DNA from: Adiantum capillus-veneris
Lineage: Eukaryota > Streptophyta > Polypodiopsida > Polypodiales > Pteridaceae
Direction: 5' to 3'
NCBI GenBank assembly: GCA_014529385.2
Contig: CM043964.1
Coordinates: 105,813,087 to 105,877,086, forward strand
DNA: 64,000 bases
In this document: one piece after another, positions 58,626 to 64,000 of the stretch
How the letters are laid out: every line of letters starts with the position of its first letter
Position numbering within the stretch: the stretch's first letter is position 1
Program-made: the position numbers and the translations under genes
The notes under the pieces: generated by a model
What the model saw: only the letters and a program-made list of their open reading frames with translations
What the model was told of the DNA's origin: nothing
Database searches by the model: none

Positions 58626-61600
58626 CTATTGCTGCACATTTGGCCGCAATCCTCCCAAAGCTTGAAACAACTCCACCTTCGTTAGGGCTGCTTGGTGCAT
58701 GAACTCATGGCCATGAGAGTCCAAACCCAAAATTTGGAGAAACACATAGTAAATATGCTTGCATGGCACATATGTCAACCTCTTGGACTCTCTCTTTTGA
58801 AAGTCCTCACATGTACATCTTGGAAAATCAGACAATGTCACAGAGTATGAAACTCCCTTTGCCCTTGACCCCTCTGTGCTAATGTAGAAAACATGTGTTT
58901 CATTGCACACAACAATAACCTCTTTAACTAATGTTGCTGCCATGCATTTTCCAATATCAATTCTGGTTTGAAATTCTTTTGTCAGCTTTGAGCGCCATTT
59001 AATAACCTTGCCATCCCTGTATTTGGGCCGAAAGGCACTTGTAACTCTATTTGCTGCTCGAATGCCCCCATTCACAGCTGCACATTCTACCCCATGTTGT
59101 TGTTGAAGTACAAATCCATTTGCTTGGAGTTGTTCTGCCTCATGTGGTAGTAGATTTGTACCCTCCAAACCCCTGGTGCAGGTCCGGGTGGCCCCACCAC
59201 CATGTCATGAACCTTCCATGTGTGCATGTTACTAGCATTGCAGAACCATACATAACCCTCAACAATCCCCCCAGGCTTTGATCCTGACGAGGGATATTTT
59301 CTTCGACCCCAAAATCACGGTGCAGCTACCCCAGAATTAATATTAGGCGAGCCTTGATTAATGAATCGTCCACATCTATCTGTTTGATCTTGCAAAATTC
59401 CAAAACATGTCATTTTACATCCAGGTTCAGTTCTCCTAATTGCCCATACCGTTTTTGCAACAGTCACCTCAGGCCAATACTTTGTTTCCCCACGTGCACG
59501 TGCATACTTTGTTCTACCAATGGGTTCAATTATTGTGACATACTCGGACCTGTGGCTATCATCCTCTAGCACAACACCAGCATCCACAAAGATTGGTCTC
59601 TTTTTCTTTACACTCTTCTCCCTTACATTTGACCTATTCATCTCTGGACTTTGCAAACCCATTTCGTCCATTGAGTAGTGTGTAAGATTGACCAACTTTG
59701 TTGCAGCCAAGGCAGTGGATGAATGATGTAAAAATCTTTGCGCAAGGTCTTGTATTCCAGGACCACTACATGTCTTTGCACCTTTAAGGTATGCATTGTA
59801 CTTAACACTTTGTAGTACAGCCATTGCCATATCTGCCCCTGCGGCTTCATATAAACTAATTTTCTCTTTGAAACCAAAGCATGCCCGCATGCTAGCATGT
59901 TTACTCTCAGACAAGTTAGTGCTTGGCACAAAAATGCCAGACTCATCTTGCACAACAAATCTTCCTCCCCAATGTGAAACTCTGATATCCCACCAAGCCA
60001 ACCATGTCTCCAAACATGAAACTTCACCATCAACAGCATGCCCTACTCTCCAAAAGCGACGAAGCTCTCCTTTGCAAATATCTGCTTGATTCTCTGATGG
60101 TGCATTTAGCCATTTTCGGCATTTAATTTTGTGTTCCTCTTGTGAGGAAGGTTTGATACACTTAGTAGTATGTCGGATCATGGATTGCTCCCAATGAAAC
60201 ACGCAAGACCTTTCCTTAGATGGTACAACCTTGTTGGGACCCCCAAAGTAAACTGTTTTGATTGCTATCCAATTTGCATTAGCCTCATCAGACATGAAAC
60301 CTCTGAACTCAGGCTTATCAAATCCTTGATCTTGAACCACCTTATTGAGCATCTTCCAAAACTCTATCTGTGCAAACTTATTCTCCACAGTAAACTCACA
60401 TGTTGCTATTGTCATAAGTTCACGAACAAACGGATCATAAACATGTGCAGACATTGTGGTCCATCCTTGCACACGATGCACATGATCAAAGTGTATCTAC
60501 ATCTGCTCAAGATTTCCACCTGGACGCATTCGATTAACTAGATCAACTCCACTTCCTAGCCCAATTATTGACATCTTGAACACATGTGGTTGCTGGGCAT
60601 TTCCAAATTGACCAGGGAAGAGAACATCATGTATATATGGATACCTACTCTTACTCTTCAAGTCAAGCACTACTTCTAAGCCTTTTGCACTTATATTTTT
60701 TGATCTTTTGGCGCATTCCAAGCTTCGTTCAATCCTTCGTCTACTTGACAAAGGTGTGATTGTGTCCAGAAATTCAACAAACTCACAATATTCAATATAT
60801 TCGGTGTTGTCTACATTTTCCATTACAAGCTTTCCCATCATCATATCCTGAGCAGTCATGCGCTTGAGCTGTTTGGCTTTAGTGAATGGTTCTTGAGCAG
60901 CACGAGCTTGAAGCACTGATGCTACTTTTTTTATCATTTACTCTTGACCTCCCTTCCGCACAAGGATGTTGATGCTCACCTAGATGCAACACACAACGGG
61001 TCCACTTTTGTTTCTCCCTTGGCATACAATAATAAATAAATGCAGGATAGGTTGCCACACACTCTGGCATTTCAAAACAATGATTGCATGTCAAGGTGCC
61101 ATATTCAGGTGTCAGCATGCCTTTTGGAGATGACTTTGAAAGCCGGCCTTGCCAATGAACCTCATTGTAGAGTCTTGTCCTCGAGTAATATGGACAATCA
61201 ATGTTGACACAACATAAGTGACCCGAGCATCGAATGAACCTAACGACCCCTAGAAAGGTATCACTGCTACATGTGACATATTCAATCTACATGTGGCTAT
61301 CATGTCTCTATTCCATCCCAATCATTCCATTAGCGTGACCTAGAGAGGGCAACTCAAATGCAACATATCCATCATAAAACACAGGAAGCTCTTGAACTTG
61401 AATGATATCTTTAGCTTGTTTCAGGGCCAAGTACAAGTTGCTCTGCAAAGGCATTGAGCGTATAATATCAAGTACGCTAGAGCAGCCACGTGACTCGGCA
61501 TCTGATTCTAAATCAACAATTACTGGAGGAGCCTTGATTCCAATGTCATGTTCAAGAATTGTGAAGCGAACCTTGAAGAACTGACAGACATCATGATTCA

Positions 61601-61817
61601 GAAGGAAGACCTCTTCACCACTAATAGACTCGGTAACTTCCATTTTTACCTGTCTTGCACTTAGTGTAAGTGGATGTAAAGTAAACGCATTAGTTAGCTC
61701 AAAATTCTGTTTCAGAGAAGATACAGAAAGCGCATATGTGCTGCCTTCAAAAATAAGGACAAGCTTTTGACCAACTTGTGGCCCGCATATTGTAATGTGC
61801 CTAGACATTGAAAGCAA
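58626..61817 (-). pseudogene. Mutator-like (MULE) transposase with SWIM zinc finger
   Basis: - strand pieces. 61817-61308: N-terminal. 61118-60879: Cys/His-rich, LTCNHCFEMPECVATYP and RCVLHLGEHQHPC. 60937-59315: one frame broken by a TAG at 60497; carries IHFDHVHRVQGWTTMSAHVY with the probable first Asp, FRGFMSDEANANWIAIKTVY with the second, CVFHWEQSM, and STNLSESKHASMRACFGF with a Glu. 59168-58626: SWIM finger CTCEDFQKRESKRLTYVPCKH (CxCxnCxH). This is the MULE order of DDE core then SWIM. Frameshifts near 60,900 and 59,250 and the nonsense codon make this copy defective. It sits head-to-head with the + strand gene at 62,109. Confidence 0.75.
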
Positions 61818-62108
61818 TCGTCTTAGAGAAGTTAAGGTTACTAATTAAGTTTCAAATGAAAGTGAGTGCAGAGTCAAGACTAAAAAATAACATCAACTAC
61901 AGATGGTAGTCGTTATTTTGGGCGTCATTCTCCAAAAAGCGGTGCAGCCGGCTTGCATTCATAAAACATGATCACCAAAACGTTAAGCAAATCCGGTTCA
62001 AAATCTTAAAAATTCAATAAAATCTTGTCAATGAGTAAAAATCTGTAGTGAGAAAAACGTGCAAAAAGTTACTAAAGTACTTGTCATATGCAATATTAAA
62101 TTTTTCAG

Positions 62109-63190
62109 TTGCTTAACATTGTTGATCCCAATCTTGGGACGGATTGGCTAGCAAGATTTTTGTCTTTGAAATGGGGTCTTGATTGTTGGGCTACGTTGGA
62201 GAAGCTGAACTTAATAGCACTTCAAGACGCCCCTGTGCAAAACAAGATTCATTGGGTTTCATTATTGGAAGCAGACAAGATTACAAGGAGTGCATATGGT
62301 TTGAAAAAGGGAGATCACGTCTTTCGCATGTAAGTATAGCTAAGATTAAAAGTACTAAATATATCATGCCTTTATATATAAGTCTAACTTTGTCTCCTCT
62401 TTTTATTTGGGAATGTAGCTGGCTTCGTAGAGAGGGTTTTTTTGGCTCGGGTTTTTCAGAGGGCATTTCAGATTGTGTCAGATCTTTTGGATGTGCTAGG
62501 CGGGGTGCCTTTGCAGCATGACTGCACTCTTGCATTCTACTTTGAAGAAATTAAATTTGAGGCGAGGCCCTATCTATTTCCAATAGAAGTGTCTCTTGGA
62601 GTGAAGACTAAGGATATCGATAAGCAAGCATTAAAGAAGGTGGATACATTGAGAATGGCAGCACAATGTTTGGCTTTCAGGTGAATCACTAACTGACTTA
62701 GATATATAATATTATTTTTTATTGTTTCTTACATTTGTGTCACCTAATTGACCTTTGTAGATTCTTCATGTTCTTGGTTACCAAGAGTGTCTTGCATGGA
62801 CACAAGCATGTATCCCTCTACTATGCACACATTGACTCCTTGGGAGATAGATAATTTTCCATGGTGGATAGATATGGAGAAGGGCCATGTTCTTGGACGT
62901 GAAAGAGAGTTACAAGAGATGATATCGAAGGATGCTGCGATGAAGGTTCCTCCAGTAGACATAGTAGAAGAGAGTCGTGCAGGTATGTTTGATCATGCTC
63001 ATATTTACCTATTTAAAAGTTACAGTGCTCTGATTTGAAGTTATCTATTTTAGCAATGCGCAACTCACAAAAGAAAAAGGAGAGGGTTGTGGATCAGATC
63101 ATTGACGAGGAGGTGGAGCCACCTCCAGGTAAACTACAAAAACATTTGTTAATGCTTTCCTTACACGTGGTTGATGCATGGCTTATTAAA
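62109..63190 (+). CDS. Spliced gene divergent from MULE transposase, unknown
   Basis: Pieces: 62109-62330 (IVDPNLGTDWLARFLSLKWG … GLKKGDHVF) with donor CAT|GTAAGT. About 62418-62681 (RVFQRAFQIVSDLLDVLGGV, GVKTKDIDKQALKKVDTLRM) with donor CAG|GTGAAT. After an acceptor TTTGTAG at 62760, FFMFLVTKSVLHGHKHVSLY. Then a segment PWWIDMEKGHVLGRERELQE in another frame, and KKKERVVDQIIDEEVEPPPG|GTAAAC at about 63129. Three good splice sites make a real gene likely. The mixture of frames means the model is incomplete. Probably accessory cargo of the MULE. No domain recognised. Confidence 0.45.
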
Positions 63191-63540
63191 CCTCACTGTA
63201 ATGTCTCAGTTGCTCCTGGCACGATTTTTGTATTAGCGTTGGTATTTATTGATCATCAATATTGCCTATATTACTTGTTTGGTGTTTAACTTCACGATCT
63301 TTTTTTTTAAAATGGAAGTGCATTGCCGGTCTACGCAAAGCAGATGGCTAGAACCATGGCAGCAGATACGCAGCTTGCATCCTTGAGAGGTATCAGAGAC
63401 ATAACATATTCATCGACGATGAGTGCGAGTCATCATAAGAACAATGGATTTATAACATTGGTGGATGTTAAAATTCAAATCCATGTCTTGTTGTGTTCAT
63501 AAGAATATCGTTATATCACGATGGAAACTTTTAACAGTTG
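63191..63540. other. 3' part of the divergent gene or spacer
   Basis: Includes a short open segment near 63,320-63,400 (LPVYAKQMARTMAADTQLAS) that could be a last exon, then AT-rich sequence. Confidence 0.3.
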
Positions 63541-64000
63541 ATGTTCTAATATTTTGGATTGTGGATAAGTAGTATGTACTGATTTGATGGATTTGGTTAA
63601 GGTTTAAAATCCTCATGTGAGGTGCCGTGAAGGCTTATGATTATTTTTGAAATCTTGCTTCATGTACAAGGGAAACTATGTCCAATTTTTTTTAAAAGTA
63701 CTATGTTTGTTTTGCTTTGTTTTTCGTGAGAGGAGATATAATGGTTATGACCATTTTTATTATTTTTTTGAGCGGTGATGATACCACAACTACAGATGTT
63801 CTAATATTTTGGATTGTGGATAGGTAGTATGTCCTGTTTTGATGGATTTGGTTAAGATTTAAAATCCTCATGTGAGGTGCCGTGAAGGCTTATGATTATT
63901 TTTGGAATCTTGCTTCATGTACAAGGGAAACTATGTCCAATTTTTTTTAAAAGTACTATGTTTGTTTTGCTTTGTTTTTCGTGAGAGGAGATATAATGGT
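63541..64000. repeat. 255-bp tandem repeat, running past window end
   Basis: ATGTTCTAATATTTTGGATT starts at 63541 and 63796. About 205 bp of the second copy is present and differs at only a few bases, and the window ends within it. Confidence 0.9.

Overview
This window is repeat-dominated eukaryotic nuclear DNA, almost certainly from a land plant with a large genome. I see spliced genes, plant-type LTR retrotransposons (a Ty1/copia element primed by the initiator-Met tRNA site TGGTATCAGAGC), a PIF/Harbinger element, a Mutator-like transposase with a SWIM zinc finger, and many long (CT)n, (GA)n and (CA)n tracts. A short PPR-like relic and a plant-style NIF phosphatase-like gene would suit a fern or lycophyte, but the sequence does not fix the species. 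I found no ordinary single-copy host gene, rRNA or tRNA. Nearly every long reading frame belongs to a mobile element or to cargo carried by one.

Layout. 1-9.1 kb: two near-identical 3.7-kb tandem units and a truncated third of a gag-only retroelement, followed by a diverged relative with the same FDPGG motifs. 9.1-16.6 kb: mostly non-coding, with a PPR-like relic, a hypothetical ORF and short tandem repeats. 17-22 kb: a decayed PIF/Harbinger element (transposase on +, Myb-like protein on -). 22.2-28.2 kb: microsatellites and retroelement relics. 28,193-38,212: a complete-ended Ty1/copia element on the - strand with 324-bp LTRs and target duplication AATCC. Nested inside it are a 433-bp foldback MITE and a truncated DNA transposon, here called X1.

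39.4-58.1 kb: an unusual element or region, here called Y. Three blocks of about 1.4 kb, built from variants of the palindrome TATGCTAATTAGCATA, separate a NIF/FCP1-like gene from a DDE-type transposase. The outer two blocks are biased to opposite orientations. Inserted in the right-hand block is X2, a 10.1-kb transposon (47,960-58,053). X2, X1 and the MITE share terminal sequence and a TA target inside CATTAATG, so I treat them as one transposon family. X1 and X2 share a spliced DDE-type transposase and an accessory protein (here 'ORF-A').

The most striking content is in X2: a decayed but unmistakable histone H3-fold gene (- strand, 54,218-53,333). Its first seven residues, MARTKQT, match the canonical H3 tail, and its fold aligns without gaps through the H3 signature around [19 protein letters not shown] transposon carrying its own long-tailed H3 variant is the best candidate here for an undescribed system. 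58.1-63.4 kb holds a MULE-type transposase (-) with a divergent spliced gene (+), and the window ends in a 255-bp tandem repeat.
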